64,000 nt of DNA from Roseiarcus sp963761435 (GCA_963761435.1 CAVXHJ010000017.1:434001-498000); one strand, 5' to 3'; shown: positions 8,589-17,275, counted from the first letter of the stretch. Translations and numbers: made by a program. The notes: generated from the sequence alone by a model not told the origin.

Positions 8589-9314
8589 ATGCCGGAGGCT
8601 GAAAAAACGCAGGTTCAGGATTTCGTCGGCGCCGTCAGACAAGAGATCGCGACGACAGAGGCGTGGAAGGCCGTCGCGCTCGCCATGATCGCCGGCGTCG
8701 TCGACGGCTATGGCCTCGTCACCTACCGCACCTACCTCTCGTATATGAGCGGAAACACCACGCAGACCGGCGCCAGAATCGGGCAACGCGATTTCGCCGC
8801 GGCGGCGCCGGCCGCGCTCGCGGTCGCGCTCTTCGTCGCCGGCTCCTTCGCCGGAACCTTCCTCGTCCATGCCAACGCGCGACGGCCGCACTGGCCCATT
8901 TTCGCGCTGGTCGCGGCCTCGCTCGCGCTGATCATCGGCTTGGCGCAGCTCTGGCTGCTGTCGAGCTGGATCGCCATCGCCGTCTTGAGCTTCGCGATGG
9001 GCGTCATGAACATGGCGCTGACCCGCGTCGGCGCGGAAAAAGTGCGCCTGACCTTCGTCACCGGAACCTTGCAGAGCCTCGCCGAGCATCTCGCGCTCGC
9101 TCTCAAGCATGCGCCCCTCCGGGACAGCCAGGGGCCATGGGACACGCACACTCGCCGGGCCGGCCTGCTCGCCTGCATTTGGGGCGGGTTCCTTTCAGGC
9201 GCGCTCTTGTCCGGGGCCGGGACGGGGCAATTCGGCGCGTGGATATTGGCTCTTCCGATCGCGATCCTTCTGGCGCTGACAATGTTCGACCGCAACGCGG
9301 GCGAAACCGTCTGA
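8589..9314 (+). CDS. DUF1275 (YoaK-like) membrane protein
   Basis: A polytopic inner-membrane protein of 241 residues in the DUF1275/YoaK family. The family hallmark, GVVDGYGLVTYRTYLSYMSGN, lies near residues 37-57. About six hydrophobic segments follow. The function of the family is not established. It follows the corrinoid activator by only 21 bases on the same strand, so it may be cotranscribed with that block, although the family is not usually tied to corrinoid chemistry. Confidence 0.8.
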   Translation: MPEAEKTQVQDFVGAVRQEIATTEAWKAVALAMIAGVVDGYGLVTYRTYLSYMSGNTTQTGARIGQRDFAAAAPAALAVALFVAGSFAGTFLVHANARRPHWPIFALVAASLALIIGLAQLWLLSSWIAIAVLSFAMGVMNMALTRVGAEKVRLTFVTGTLQSLAEHLALALKHAPLRDSQGPWDTHTRRAGLLACIWGGFLSGALLSGAGTGQFGAWILALPIAILLALTMFDRNAGETV

Positions 9315-9339
9315 CGCCGCGGCCCGGGCGCCGAAGCCC

Positions 9340-10479
9340 CTACTGATTGGCGATGATCTTGATCGGCGCGCCGAGGATCGTGAGCGGCAGCGAGACGATC
9401 GCGCCGACGCCGCTTGCAGCCGTGTCCCCCACATCGCTTGCTCGGTGATCTGCTGGCACTCCCCGGGCGAGAGCCGCGCGCAGGTCGGGCGCGACGGCCG
9501 CCAATTGCGCGAATTTATCGTGGTTCGTGGAGTCGGTGGCCTTGAGGTCGGTGAGGTCGATGACCGTCGCGCCCAAGGTGGCGAGCTCCGCGACGTCGGG
9601 GTTGTCGCCGACCCGCGTAACGCCGCCCGCGATGCTCCTCGAGAGAAACAGCGCCCGGTCGTCCTGGGACAGGATGATATAGAACGGCTTACGCGGTTTG
9701 CCGAAGCGGCGCATTTGCGACTTGAACACGTCGATGTCGATATCGGGCGCGGCGAGAAACACGTAGCCGATCTTGTCCGCGTGACTGAGGTCGCCCGAAA
9801 TCTTGATCTGCCGGAACGCTTCCACCGTCACCCAATTGCCCATCGAGTGGGCGAGGACATTCACCTCTTCCGCGTTGCTGGACAGCAACAGGCGGAGCGT
9901 GTGCTCGAGGCCGTCGCGGGCCGCGGTCGCGCTGTTGAGATCATAGACATAGGCGGTGGGCTTTCCGCGCGACGCCCAGGTGAAGAGCACCGGGACGCCC
10001 GGGGCCTTCGCGTCGTGCGTGAGTTGCGCCAGGCGATAGAGCCCCTCGGCGAACATCGTGTTGAAGCCGTGTATGAACAGGAAGACCTTGCGCTTTCCCG
10101 GCGGGCGTTGCGCGAGTTGCGCGTTCAGCGCCTGAACGAACGCCTTGTCGCCGTCGAGATATCGTTCGTCGCGCACGACGAAATCGACATTGGGATCGCC
10201 GGGCGGCGTGGTCGCCCATTCGATCTCCCCTTGCTTGTGGTTCGGCGGGACCGAGACGGTCAGTTCGGCGTAGTCGAGCCCGGTCGCCCTGTCGCCATTG
10301 AAGAGCGTGCCCGGCCGGTCGTCGCGTTCTCGCGTCGTTGCGACAAGCAAGGTGTGGTCGGTCGCGCCCTGAGGGCTGTAGGCGACCGCGCTCAGAAAGC
10401 CGCTCTCCGGCCGCGAGGCGCAGGCCGCGAGAGAGACCGCGACAAACACGAGCGCCAGAACGGAAAACGATCGTTTCAA
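9340..10479 (-). CDS. Alpha/beta-hydrolase lipoprotein (DUF900 esterase-like)
   Basis: A predicted lipoprotein hydrolase of 379 residues in the DUF900 alpha/beta-hydrolase family. From TTG 10479 the N-terminus is a short basic stretch, a hydrophobic core and a lipobox (SLAAC, Cys20). The fold shows VFLFIHGFNT at 132-141, the nucleophile elbow LAHSMGNW with Ser212, an acidic LAAPDIDIDVF segment and a late STNHDKF histidine. TTG is preferred because an AAGGGCGG ribosome site lies just upstream; ATG 10518 would add 13 residues. Family members are described as putative esterases or virulence-associated proteins. The substrate is unknown and no operon partner is seen. Confidence 0.8.
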   Translation of the reverse strand: MKRSFSVLALVFVAVSLAACASRPESGFLSAVAYSPQGATDHTLLVATTRERDDRPGTLFNGDRATGLDYAELTVSVPPNHKQGEIEWATTPPGDPNVDFVVRDERYLDGDKAFVQALNAQLAQRPPGKRKVFLFIHGFNTMFAEGLYRLAQLTHDAKAPGVPVLFTWASRGKPTAYVYDLNSATAARDGLEHTLRLLLSSNAEEVNVLAHSMGNWVTVEAFRQIKISGDLSHADKIGYVFLAAPDIDIDVFKSQMRRFGKPRKPFYIILSQDDRALFLSRSIAGGVTRVGDNPDVAELATLGATVIDLTDLKATDSTNHDKFAQLAAVAPDLRAALARGVPADHRASDVGDTAASGVGAIVSLPLTILGAPIKIIANQ

Positions 10480-10784
10480 TAGCCGCCCTTGCCCTAAAGG
10501 CTGGGCAACCGCCCACATTGCGAAATTGTCCACCGCTTGCCCCAGCACACGCCCGCCGCCAATTCCTGACGATGCTGGGCTTTGCCCCGGCGAACCCTTA
10601 GGGCAAAGGCCGCTGCGAGGGAAACTGAAAAAGCGGCTGGGCCTGCGTTTCCTTGGTCCGATGGCCTCCCAAAGGGGTCCCGCCAACTTGGGCTCGCACG
10701 TATCCAAAGTCGAGGGATTTTCGGGTGTTGGGGGCTGGTGAGATCGCGCTGCATGTCATATCTTGGCGGCGGTAGGAGTCCGCG
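10480..10784. other. Intergenic region with imperfect inverted repeat
   Basis: About 300 bases without a convincing gene, between the divergent lipoprotein gene and the two-gene islet. It holds TTGCCCTAAAGG at 10489-10500 and its near inverted copy CCCTTAGGGCAA at 10595-10606 (11 of 12 positions pair), which could close a large structured loop. Short frames here have no homology signature. No RNA gene is recognised. Confidence 0.5.
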
Positions 10785-11030
10785 ATGGCAAAAACAGTGA
10801 AAACTGCTGCAAAGGCGAAGCGTTTGGAAGGGTATTTAGCCCAAAAACCGCGCGGCGAAGTGGCTGGGGCGAAGCTTCCGAAGCCGAAGGGTAAGCGCCT
10901 TCCTCCGATGCCGAACGCTGGACGTGGATCCACGGTTTTTGAGTCCAAATCCGGGAGATACATAATCGCTTCCCCAGCGAAGTCAGCAAATACGCTCACC
11001 TCATGGTCTAACGCCTTCAAATCAAATTAG
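10785..11030 (+). CDS. Small lysine-rich hypothetical protein, first gene of an AT-richer islet
   Basis: An 81-residue basic protein that I do not recognise. The N-terminal 40 residues are rich in Lys, Ala and Pro (KPKGKRLPPMP) and probably disordered. The second half (STVFESKSGRYIIASPAKS) could form a small beta sheet. The start is well supported: GGTAGGAG lies about seven bases before ATG 10785. It is followed six bases later by the 207-residue gene, so the two are probably translated together. Base composition is visibly less GC-rich than in the flanking genes. A nucleic-acid-binding or toxin/antitoxin-like role is possible but unproven. Confidence 0.55.
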   Translation: MAKTVKTAAKAKRLEGYLAQKPRGEVAGAKLPKPKGKRLPPMPNAGRGSTVFESKSGRYIIASPAKSANTLTSWSNAFKSN

Positions 11031-11036
11031 TCTGCC

Positions 11037-11660
11037 GTGCCGCGCGCGGACCTGTTTTCCCGGAGCGTGTTTATAAATTGCCCCTTTTCTTCGGAGTACC
11101 AGCCGATATTCCGAGCAATCCTGTTTGTGGTGTACGCTTGTGGCTACAGGCCTCGTTGCGCTCTTGAGATTAGTGATTCGAGCCAAAACAGGCTTTCCAA
11201 GATCGAAGACATAATTGCGCAGTCTCGATTTGGAATTCATGACATTTCGTTCACAGAGATTGACAAAAAAACTAAACTCCCGCGCTTCAACATGCCGTTT
11301 GAGACGGGGGTGTTCTTTGCCGCGAAGCGCTTCGGCGCCGGTCGGCAAAAATCAAAGATCGCGCTCATTCTCGACAAGAGCGCATATCGGTATAGACAAT
11401 CCCTGTCGGACGTTTCGGGGCAGGATATCTCGGTTCACAAAGGAATTCCCAAGACGGCCATTCGCCAAATAAGAGATTGGCTGGACACTTGCCAGAAAGA
11501 GAAATATTCATTGCCCGGGGGCGATCACATCAACAAACAATATCAAAGGTTTTCGCGCAATTTACCTACTGCGTCAAAACACCTCAAGTTGAACGCCAAC
11601 GAGCTTACATATCCAGACACCTGTCGGGCTATCGAAGCTTGGCTCAGAGACAATGCCTAG
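11037..11660 (+). CDS. Hypothetical protein with TIR/nucleoside-deoxyribosyltransferase-like signatures
   Basis: A 207-residue protein from GTG 11037. The pattern SVFINCPFSSEY near residues 10-21, then CGYRPRCALE, IIAQSRFGIHDIS and NMPFETGVFFAAKR, matches a family of bacterial hypothetical proteins with an N-terminal VFINCPF motif. The layout (early beta strand, mid helix, and a conserved Glu in MPFE-x-G) recalls TIR-like and nucleoside 2-deoxyribosyltransferase folds, in which such a Glu cleaves an N-glycosidic bond. That fold assignment is inference. Codon use is AT-richer than in neighbours, suggesting transfer. It is coupled to the 81-residue gene. Proteins of this kind could act in stress or phage defence. 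Confidence 0.7.
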   Translation: MPRADLFSRSVFINCPFSSEYQPIFRAILFVVYACGYRPRCALEISDSSQNRLSKIEDIIAQSRFGIHDISFTEIDKKTKLPRFNMPFETGVFFAAKRFGAGRQKSKIALILDKSAYRYRQSLSDVSGQDISVHKGIPKTAIRQIRDWLDTCQKEKYSLPGGDHINKQYQRFSRNLPTASKHLKLNANELTYPDTCRAIEAWLRDNA

Positions 11661-11768
11661 CCGTCATTTGAACAGGGCATAACATTCAGTTGGAGATCGT
11701 CCGCAAACGTCCCGGCCGTCGTGACTTCCGTACTGGGGACTTGAGAACGTCCTGCAAGCATACTGGCG

Positions 11769-13076
11769 ATGCCTGAGAATTGCGACCTCGCCCGCGCGAC
11801 AGCGCGCCTCGACGCGCTCACCAACTGGGAGCGGCGGCCGCGCAACATGATGCGCGTCGGCCTCGAGCCGATGCGGGACCTCGCCGGCCGCCTCGGCGAT
11901 CCGCACAAGGCGTTCCGCTCGATCCATGTGGCGGGGACCAAGGGCAAGGGTTCGGTCTCGGCGCTGATCGAAGCCGCGCTCGTCCGCGCCGGCCTTCGAG
12001 TCGGACGTTACGGGTCGCCCCATGTCGAGCATGTCGCCGAGCGCGTGAGCGTTCAGGGGCGCGATATCGACGAGCCCACCCTCGCGCGCGCCCTCGACCG
12101 GGCGCTCGACGCCTACGAGGCGGCCCGCGCGGCGGGCACGCCCGCGGCCGACGCGACCTGGTTCGACCTTCTCACCGCCGCCGCGTTTCTCATCTTCCGC
12201 GAAGCGGGACTTGAATGGGCGGTGGTCGAGGTGGGTCTGGGCGGGCGGCTCGACTCGACCAATATCGTCGACGGCGAAATCGCCGTCGTCACCAACATCG
12301 GCCTCGAGCATACCGAGATTCTCGGGAACACGCGGGCGGCGATCGCTGGCGAGAAAATCGGCATCCTCAAGCCCGGCGCCACGCTCGTCACCCCGCTCGA
12401 GCCCGACGACGAAGCCGGGCGCGTGCTCAAGGCTCGGGCCGACGCGCTTGGCTCGCCGGTCAGGCGCCCGCGTCTCGGCGCCGCCCCGTCGATCGACGAG
12501 ACCAACCTTGCGCTCGCGGCGGCGGTTCTCGGCGAACTCCGCCGCAAGGGGGTGAGCGGACCCTCGGGCGAGCTGGTCGGCGCGGCGCTGCTCGGCGCCG
12601 AGACCCGCGCCGCCGCGCGCCTGCCCGGGCGCATGGAGCGCTTCGACATCGAAACCGGGTCGAGGCGCCTGCCCGTCGTCATGGACGGCGCGCATGTGCC
12701 CTTCAATCTCAAGGCGGTGCTCGGCGATCTCGCCCGCGCGCCCGATCTTGCCGGCCCGTGCGTCGCCGTCGTCGCGCTCGCCGCCGACAAGGACGCGAAG
12801 GGCTTCGTTGGCGAGCTTGGCAGGCGAGCCTCGACGATCGTGTTCACCGATCTGCCGGGATCGGCCAGGGGCCGCGCGCCAGCCGAGTTGCAGGCGCTCG
12901 CCGCCTCGCTCGGCTTCGCCAGCGAAGCGGAGCCGGACGCGAGCCAGGCCTTTCGGCGGGGCGTCGAGCTGGCGAAAGCGGCGAACGCCTGGCTGCTCGT
13001 CACCGGCTCGCTCTATCTCGTCGGCGCTTTGCGCCGCGAGGTCGCCGAGAAGGAATCCGAAGCAAGGGCTTTCTGA
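11769..13076 (+). CDS. folC: Bifunctional folylpolyglutamate synthase/dihydrofolate synthase
   Basis: FolC adds glutamate to dihydropteroate and tetrahydrofolates in the cytoplasm, an ATP-dependent ligase of the Mur ligase superfamily. The 435-residue protein has the expected length. The P-loop VAGTKGKGS is at 54-62, VEVGLGGRLDSTN follows near residue 156, and the LGxEHTEILGNT motif near 180 is conserved. The C-terminal domain carries VVMDGAHVPFN, equivalent to the DGAHNP motif. ATG 11769 gives the normal N-terminus. A good intrinsic terminator lies 30 bases after the stop. In many alphaproteobacteria folC follows accD; that gene is not present here. Confidence 0.95.
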   Translation: MPENCDLARATARLDALTNWERRPRNMMRVGLEPMRDLAGRLGDPHKAFRSIHVAGTKGKGSVSALIEAALVRAGLRVGRYGSPHVEHVAERVSVQGRDIDEPTLARALDRALDAYEAARAAGTPAADATWFDLLTAAAFLIFREAGLEWAVVEVGLGGRLDSTNIVDGEIAVVTNIGLEHTEILGNTRAAIAGEKIGILKPGATLVTPLEPDDEAGRVLKARADALGSPVRRPRLGAAPSIDETNLALAAAVLGELRRKGVSGPSGELVGAALLGAETRAAARLPGRMERFDIETGSRRLPVVMDGAHVPFNLKAVLGDLARAPDLAGPCVAVVALAADKDAKGFVGELGRRASTIVFTDLPGSARGRAPAELQALAASLGFASEAEPDASQAFRRGVELAKAANAWLLVTGSLYLVGALRREVAEKESEARAF

Positions 13077-13105
13077 TAATCGAAATATGTGCTATGTTGC
13101 CTGCT

Positions 13106-13143
13106 CCCCGCGAGGGCGGCCTCGGGCTCGCGGGGTTCTTTTT
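13106..13143 (+). terminator. Rho-independent terminator after folC
   Basis: A perfect 9-bp stem CCCCGCGAG (13106-13114) pairs with CTCGCGGGG (13127-13135) around a 12-base loop and is followed directly by TTCTTTTT. It is 30 bases downstream of the folC stop, in the right orientation. Confidence 0.85.
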
Positions 13144-13213
13144 CGCGGCGATCGCTTCTGGCGGGGTGATTTTGGGCGGCGGATGGCAAGTCTCTGAAAT
13201 AACACGGGAATGT

Positions 13214-13258
13214 ATTTTGATTCCTTTCCGCTTTTCTTTGATTCGCTTCCGCCGGGCT
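13214..13258 (+). repeat. Degenerate third copy of the dispersed PLIPFR repeat
   Basis: This 45-base stretch resembles the internal 21-bp units of the repeats at 19191-19312 and 30216-30337. It translates in the same register (LIPFRFSLIRFRRA) before a stop. It lies between the folC terminator and the 3' end of ubiA. Confidence 0.5.
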
Positions 13259-13311
13259 TAGCGGACCTTTCCGGCTGGCTTTGATCGGCGGCCGACGCCG
13301 TGGGCCGGCTG

Positions 13312-14247
13312 CTATCCCGCCCAAGCCTGGAGCGCGACGCCCGCGAACAGGATAAACCCGGCGTGGCGGTTCGACTGGAAGAGCCTGAGCGCGGTCGGCG
13401 CGTCGGCGCCGTCGACCCGCGAGATCTGCCAGAAGAGGTGGCCGCAGAAGGCGAGCCAGCCGGCGAGCGCGATCAGGCCGCCGCCGGCGAGTCCGATCGC
13501 GGCGAGGGCCAGCGCCGCGCTCGCCCCATAGAAGAGGCCGACCCCGGCCTTCGCCCGCGCGCCGAACAGGCGGGCGGTCGAGCGGATGCCGACGATCGCA
13601 TCGTCGCGGGCGTCCTGCAGCGCGTAGATCGTGTCATAGCCGATCGTCCATGCGAACGCCGAGAGGTAGAGCAGGATCGGGGCGAGCGCGAGGCTGGCGA
13701 AGGTTGCGCTCCAGCCCATCAGCGCGCCCCACGAGAAGGCGAGGCCGAGCGCGGCTTGCGGCCACGAGGTCACCCGCTTCATCAGCGGGTAGACCGCGAC
13801 GACGCCGAGCGAGGCGATCCCGAGCCAGACCGTGTACCGGTTGAAGCAGAGCAGCACGGCAAAGCCGACCAGCGCCTGAACGATGAGGAACGCCGCCGCG
13901 GCGCGGACGGTCACGCGGCCCGACGGCAGGGGGCGGTTCCGGGTGCGCTCGACCTGAGCGTCGAGCTTTCGGTCGAGGATGTCGTTGTATGTGCAGCCGG
14001 CGCCGCGCATGGCGATCGCGCCGACGAGGAACAGCAGGAGATGCCAGAGGTTCGGGCCGCGATGGGCGGCGAGACCCGCGAGCGCGGTCGCCTGCCAGCA
14101 AGGCGCGAGCAGCAACTGCCAGCCGATCGGCCGGTCGAGGCGCGCGAGCTGAACGAACGGAAGCGCGAAATCGGGCGTGAGCCGCAGGACCACACTCGCC
14201 GGCCGGGCGTCCGGCAGGACGGTCGCCGGCCCCGGCGTGGCGGTCAA
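13312..14247 (-). CDS. ubiA: 4-hydroxybenzoate polyprenyltransferase
   Basis: UbiA attaches the polyprenyl chain to 4-hydroxybenzoate in the inner membrane, the first membrane step of ubiquinone synthesis. The protein has 311 residues with about eight hydrophobic helices. The first prenyl-diphosphate/Mg motif NDILDRKLD is at 88-96, the second is YDTIYALQDARDD (Asp205, Asp212, Asp216), and RTRNRPLPSG is the usual extension. The start appears to be TTG at 14247, whose bases overlap the stop of the upstream secreted-protein gene by four (14244-14247); an internal GTG near codon 19 is an alternative. Both neighbours on this strand may be cotranscribed with it. Confidence 0.93.
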   Translation of the reverse strand: MTATPGPATVLPDARPASVVLRLTPDFALPFVQLARLDRPIGWQLLLAPCWQATALAGLAAHRGPNLWHLLLFLVGAIAMRGAGCTYNDILDRKLDAQVERTRNRPLPSGRVTVRAAAAFLIVQALVGFAVLLCFNRYTVWLGIASLGVVAVYPLMKRVTSWPQAALGLAFSWGALMGWSATFASLALAPILLYLSAFAWTIGYDTIYALQDARDDAIVGIRSTARLFGARAKAGVGLFYGASAALALAAIGLAGGGLIALAGWLAFCGHLFWQISRVDGADAPTALRLFQSNRHAGFILFAGVALQAWAG

Positions 14248-14678
14248 AGCGGTCCGGACGGCAACGGCGGGGCCTGCGGGCCTGCGCCGCCTCCCTGGGC
14301 CGCCTGCTCCTTCATCTTTTTCATCTGCGCCGCGACCGTGCAGGCCTTGGCGTTGAAGCCCGCGTTCTTGGCGTGATGCTCTTTGAGCTGGGCGATCGCC
14401 TCATCGGGGAACGAGCACCAGTCCTTGTTCTTTTCCATGTAGGCGATCAGGGCCCCCTCGGCGCGGATGAGACCCGCCGATTTGGCGCAGAAGGCTTGCG
14501 GGTCCATCGGCTTGCCGTGAAACGACTTGGCGAAGTCGTTCACCGCCTGAAGCTGGGTGTTGCGATCCTGGGCGAGTTTCTGCATGTCGACGCCGCAATC
14601 CGCGTATGCCGATCCGCTCAGCGTCGCGGCAGCCGCAAACAGCGCCGTCGCCAACCCGTAAACCCGCTTCCCGTCCAC
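14244..14678 (-). CDS. Secreted hypothetical protein
   Basis: A predicted periplasmic protein of about 144 residues. From GTG 14678 it begins with a signal peptide ending near SGSAYA before DCGVDMQKL. The mature part is helical and contains four spaced cysteines (ADCG, AFCAK, DWCSF, KACTV) that could form two disulfides, then a Gln/Gly/Pro-rich tail. A longer frame to 14798 adds an arginine-rich stretch without homology. I recognise no named family, though it looks like conserved Rhizobiales hypothetical proteins. The stop overlaps the ubiA start by four bases, which implies coupling. Confidence 0.65.
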   Translation of the reverse strand: MDGKRVYGLATALFAAAATLSGSAYADCGVDMQKLAQDRNTQLQAVNDFAKSFHGKPMDPQAFCAKSAGLIRAEGALIAYMEKNKDWCSFPDEAIAQLKEHHAKNAGFNAKACTVAAQMKKMKEQAAQGGGAGPQAPPLPSGPL

Positions 14679-14788
14679 CGCCGCTAACCCCGAACCTTGA
14701 CGCGCCCGTTTTGTCGGGACAAACCTGAAGAAAAAGGCGAAAGCGCGGCTGAGGACCCCATTTCGGCTCGCGCGGCGACGCCTTTGGC

Positions 14789-15793
14789 CTAAACCCATGC
14801 GCGCGACCCATAATCGATGGCGTAGCGGCCGGGAGAGGCGGCGATCGCCGCCATTCCGACCAGCACCGCGTCCTGCCGGATGACCAGCCTGGTCGGGATG
14901 CGCCGCGCCAGGCCGTCGACCGGCGCCTTGGCCTCGAACCCCTGCCGAAACGCCGCCTCGTCGAGAAAATTCACCACCCGCGGCAGGACGCCTCCGGCGA
15001 GCGTCACCCCGCCGGTCGCCACGAAGGTCACCGCCATGTCGCCGGCGAAGCGCGCCATGATCCGCCAGTAGAGCCGAAGGCTTTGCGCCGCGTCGCCATC
15101 AGGGTCGGCCAGCGCCGCGGCGGTGACCTGCGGCGGCGTGAGATGCGGATCCGGCGCCCCCAGGACCATCATGCGCGCCCGGTGGACCCGGGCGAGTCCC
15201 GGCCCGTTGAGGACGCTCTCGCTCGTTATCCGCCCGTGGGCGCGTTCAAGATGCGGCCAGAGCGCGAATTCCTCCGGCGACACCGGGCCGAAATCAATAT
15301 GGCAGGCCTCCGACGACACGGGGGTGAAGTGGTCGTCCGCCTCGACCAGCGCCGCGATGCCGAGGCCGGTCCCGGGGCCCAGTATGACCTGCGGCCCCTT
15401 GCCTTTGAATGGGAGGGGCCCGATCCGGCGGGTCCAATCCTCGGGGATCGCAGGCAGCGAAAGCGCCTGAGCCTCGAAGTCGTTGAGCAGCAACCCTTGC
15501 TCAAGCCCGGTGCGGCGCGCCGTTTCCGGGCCGTCCATGACCCAGGGCGCATTGGTGAGCTTGAGCGTCCGCCCAACCACCGGGCCGGCGCCGCAGGCGA
15601 TCGCCGAGCGGGGTTTCGCGCCGAGCTTCGGCTCGGCGGCCTGAATCGCTTCCGTGAGCCCCGGATAGTCGCCCGTCCGCAGATGGATCACCTCCCCGAG
15701 ACCCGCCTTCGGCTCCTTCGCCAGCGCGAAGCGCACGTTGGTCCCGCCGGTGTCGCAGACGAGGACCGGAAAGGGAAAGGCGAATTCGGTCAT
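14789..15793 (-). CDS. glk: Glucokinase
   Basis: Glk phosphorylates glucose with ATP in the cytoplasm. The protein of about 334 residues has the phosphate-1 motif DTGGTNVRF at 14-22, LLNDFEAQ (catalytic Asp), LGPGTGLGIA, the acidic SSEACHIDFG segment and VATGGVTLAGG, all as in the bacterial Glk family (PF02685). ATG 15793 starts directly before the first beta strand; ATG 15802 lies three codons upstream and is equally possible. No strong ribosome site is visible for either. It stands upstream of the secreted-protein/ubiA pair on the same strand. Confidence 0.92.
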   Translation of the reverse strand: MTEFAFPFPVLVCDTGGTNVRFALAKEPKAGLGEVIHLRTGDYPGLTEAIQAAEPKLGAKPRSAIACGAGPVVGRTLKLTNAPWVMDGPETARRTGLEQGLLLNDFEAQALSLPAIPEDWTRRIGPLPFKGKGPQVILGPGTGLGIAALVEADDHFTPVSSEACHIDFGPVSPEEFALWPHLERAHGRITSESVLNGPGLARVHRARMMVLGAPDPHLTPPQVTAAALADPDGDAAQSLRLYWRIMARFAGDMAVTFVATGGVTLAGGVLPRVVNFLDEAAFRQGFEAKAPVDGLARRIPTRLVIRQDAVLVGMAAIAASPGRYAIDYGSRAWV

Positions 15794-15961
15794 CGGCGGC
15801 ATAAACGCAAATCGCGGCGCGCAAGGCAAGCGCAGGTCCCAAGCTCCACATCGAGGCGAGGAGGGCCGTCCACAGAAGACGTCCGGACCGCGCGCCGAAC
15901 GATGTTCATGGGCTGAGGCGTCATGTGCTAAGTGCGACGAGCGGAGAATCAGTCGCGGGCC

Positions 15962-17137
15962 ATGACCCAGTTCACTTTCGCCGAGTTTTTCGCCGGCGGC
16001 GGCATGGCGCGCGCGGGTCTTGGAGAGTCCTGGCGCTGCCTGTTCGCCAACGACTTCGACCAGAAGAAGGTGTCAGCCTACGAAGCCAACTGGGGCGCGG
16101 GCGACATCAAGCTCGCCGACGTCGCAAGCCTGACGCTCGCGGATTTGCCCTCGATACCGCTCGACCTCGCGTGGGCTTCCTTTCCCTGCCAGGACCTTTC
16201 GCTCGCGGGAAATCATCGGGGCCTTGGGCGCGAGCGCGACAACGCGCAAACCCGTTCCGGCGCATTTTGGCCGTTCTCGAAACTGATGCAGAGCCTCATC
16301 GAGGCCGGACGCGGCCCGCGAACCATCGTGCTTGAAAACGTGTACGGATGTCTCACGTCCCACGGCGGAAATGATTTCGCCGCGATTGCTGGGGCGCTTG
16401 CTGACGCGCAGTACAGGTTCGGCGCTGCAGTGATCGACGCGTCGCATTTCGTTCCTCAGTCGCGGCCCCGCGTCTTCTTCATTGCCGCGCGCAACGGCGA
16501 GACAATTCCAAATTCGCTCATCGCCGAGAGCCCGCAAGCCCCCTGGCACCCAGCGGCGCTCGTTCGGGCGCAAGGCCGGATCCCCGCGAGGGCAATGAGC
16601 AACTGGCTATGGTGGAACATCGCAAAACCAGCGACGCGGAGCATCGGTTTCGCCGATCTGATCGAGGATCATCCGACAGGAGTGCGTTGGCGATCGGCTG
16701 CGGAAACCAATTACCTGTTGCAACTGATGGCGCCGCCCAACCGCGAAAAGGTCGCCGAGGCGAGCGAGTCCGGGCGACGGACCGTCGGCTCAGTTTATCG
16801 CCGCACGCGGCCCGACGCGCACGGGGTGAAGCGCCAGCGCGCCGAGGTTCGCTTCGACGGCGTCGCCGGCTGCCTGCGCACGCCGGCGGGCGGCTCGTCG
16901 CGCCAGTCGATTCTACTTGTGGAAGGCAAGGCCATTCGATCCCGGCTGTTGTCGCCAAGAGAGGCCGCGCGGCTCATGGGCCTAAGCGACGATTTCCGGC
17001 TTCCGGCCCGATACAATGACGCCTACCACGTCTGTGGGGATGGGGTCTGCGTTCCCGTTGTCAGGCACATCGCGTCTCATCTGCTCGAGCCGCTCTTGCG
17101 AGCGAACAGGGCGCCTGGGCTCATGGCCGCGGAATAG
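15962..17137 (+). CDS. dcm: DNA (cytosine-5) methyltransferase
   Basis: A C5 cytosine methyltransferase of 391 residues. Motif I is FAEFFAGGGMARAGL near 7-20. The catalytic cysteine is Cys76 in SFPCQDLSLAG (motif IV), motif VI is ENV at 125-127, and motif VIII is QSRPRVFFIA. The variable target-recognition region follows. The C-terminus has the motif IX/X-like CGDGVCVPVVRHIA. It transfers methyl groups from S-adenosylmethionine; the recognition sequence cannot be read. ATG 15962 fits the family start. No cognate restriction enzyme is adjacent, but a Vsr endonuclease lies 1.4 kb downstream on the same strand, which suggests a Dcm/Vsr repair pair. Confidence 0.92.
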   Translation: MTQFTFAEFFAGGGMARAGLGESWRCLFANDFDQKKVSAYEANWGAGDIKLADVASLTLADLPSIPLDLAWASFPCQDLSLAGNHRGLGRERDNAQTRSGAFWPFSKLMQSLIEAGRGPRTIVLENVYGCLTSHGGNDFAAIAGALADAQYRFGAAVIDASHFVPQSRPRVFFIAARNGETIPNSLIAESPQAPWHPAALVRAQGRIPARAMSNWLWWNIAKPATRSIGFADLIEDHPTGVRWRSAAETNYLLQLMAPPNREKVAEASESGRRTVGSVYRRTRPDAHGVKRQRAEVRFDGVAGCLRTPAGGSSRQSILLVEGKAIRSRLLSPREAARLMGLSDDFRLPARYNDAYHVCGDGVCVPVVRHIASHLLEPLLRANRAPGLMAAE

Positions 17138-17238
17138 GGCGACGGCGGGCGCGCGCATTCCAATATGCCGAGTTTATAATTTGCCATCGCCGCGCCGCGA
17201 GGCTTGGCGCGCCGTTCTCGAAGCTCCGTTCGAGAGCA

Positions 17239-17275
17239 TCGACACCTCGGCCGCCATGATGTAAGTACTCTTTAC
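17239..17275 (+). promoter_or_regulatory. Promoter and operator of the TetR gene
   Basis: A -35-like TCGACA (17239-17244) lies 17 bases before TAAGTA (17262-17267). The inverted repeat GTAA-N7-TTAC covers 17261-17275, overlaps the -10 box and abuts the ATG at 17276. The same half-sites and spacing recur at 17959-17973, so this is probably the autoregulatory operator. The proximity to the start codon suggests a leaderless transcript. Confidence 0.65.

Noticed and set aside
6327..9149. A 940-codon open frame on the minus strand opposite the ferredoxin-ASKHA gene
   Set aside because: It is a high-GC shadow with Arg/Asp/Ala repeats and no domain; the plus strand has a coherent, motif-rich protein here.
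13081..13143. A tiny promoter-plus-terminator RNA gene (about 40 bases) after folC
   Set aside because: TATGTGCTATGTT could serve as a -10 element, but the hairpin is best explained as the folC terminator and no separate transcript is supported.
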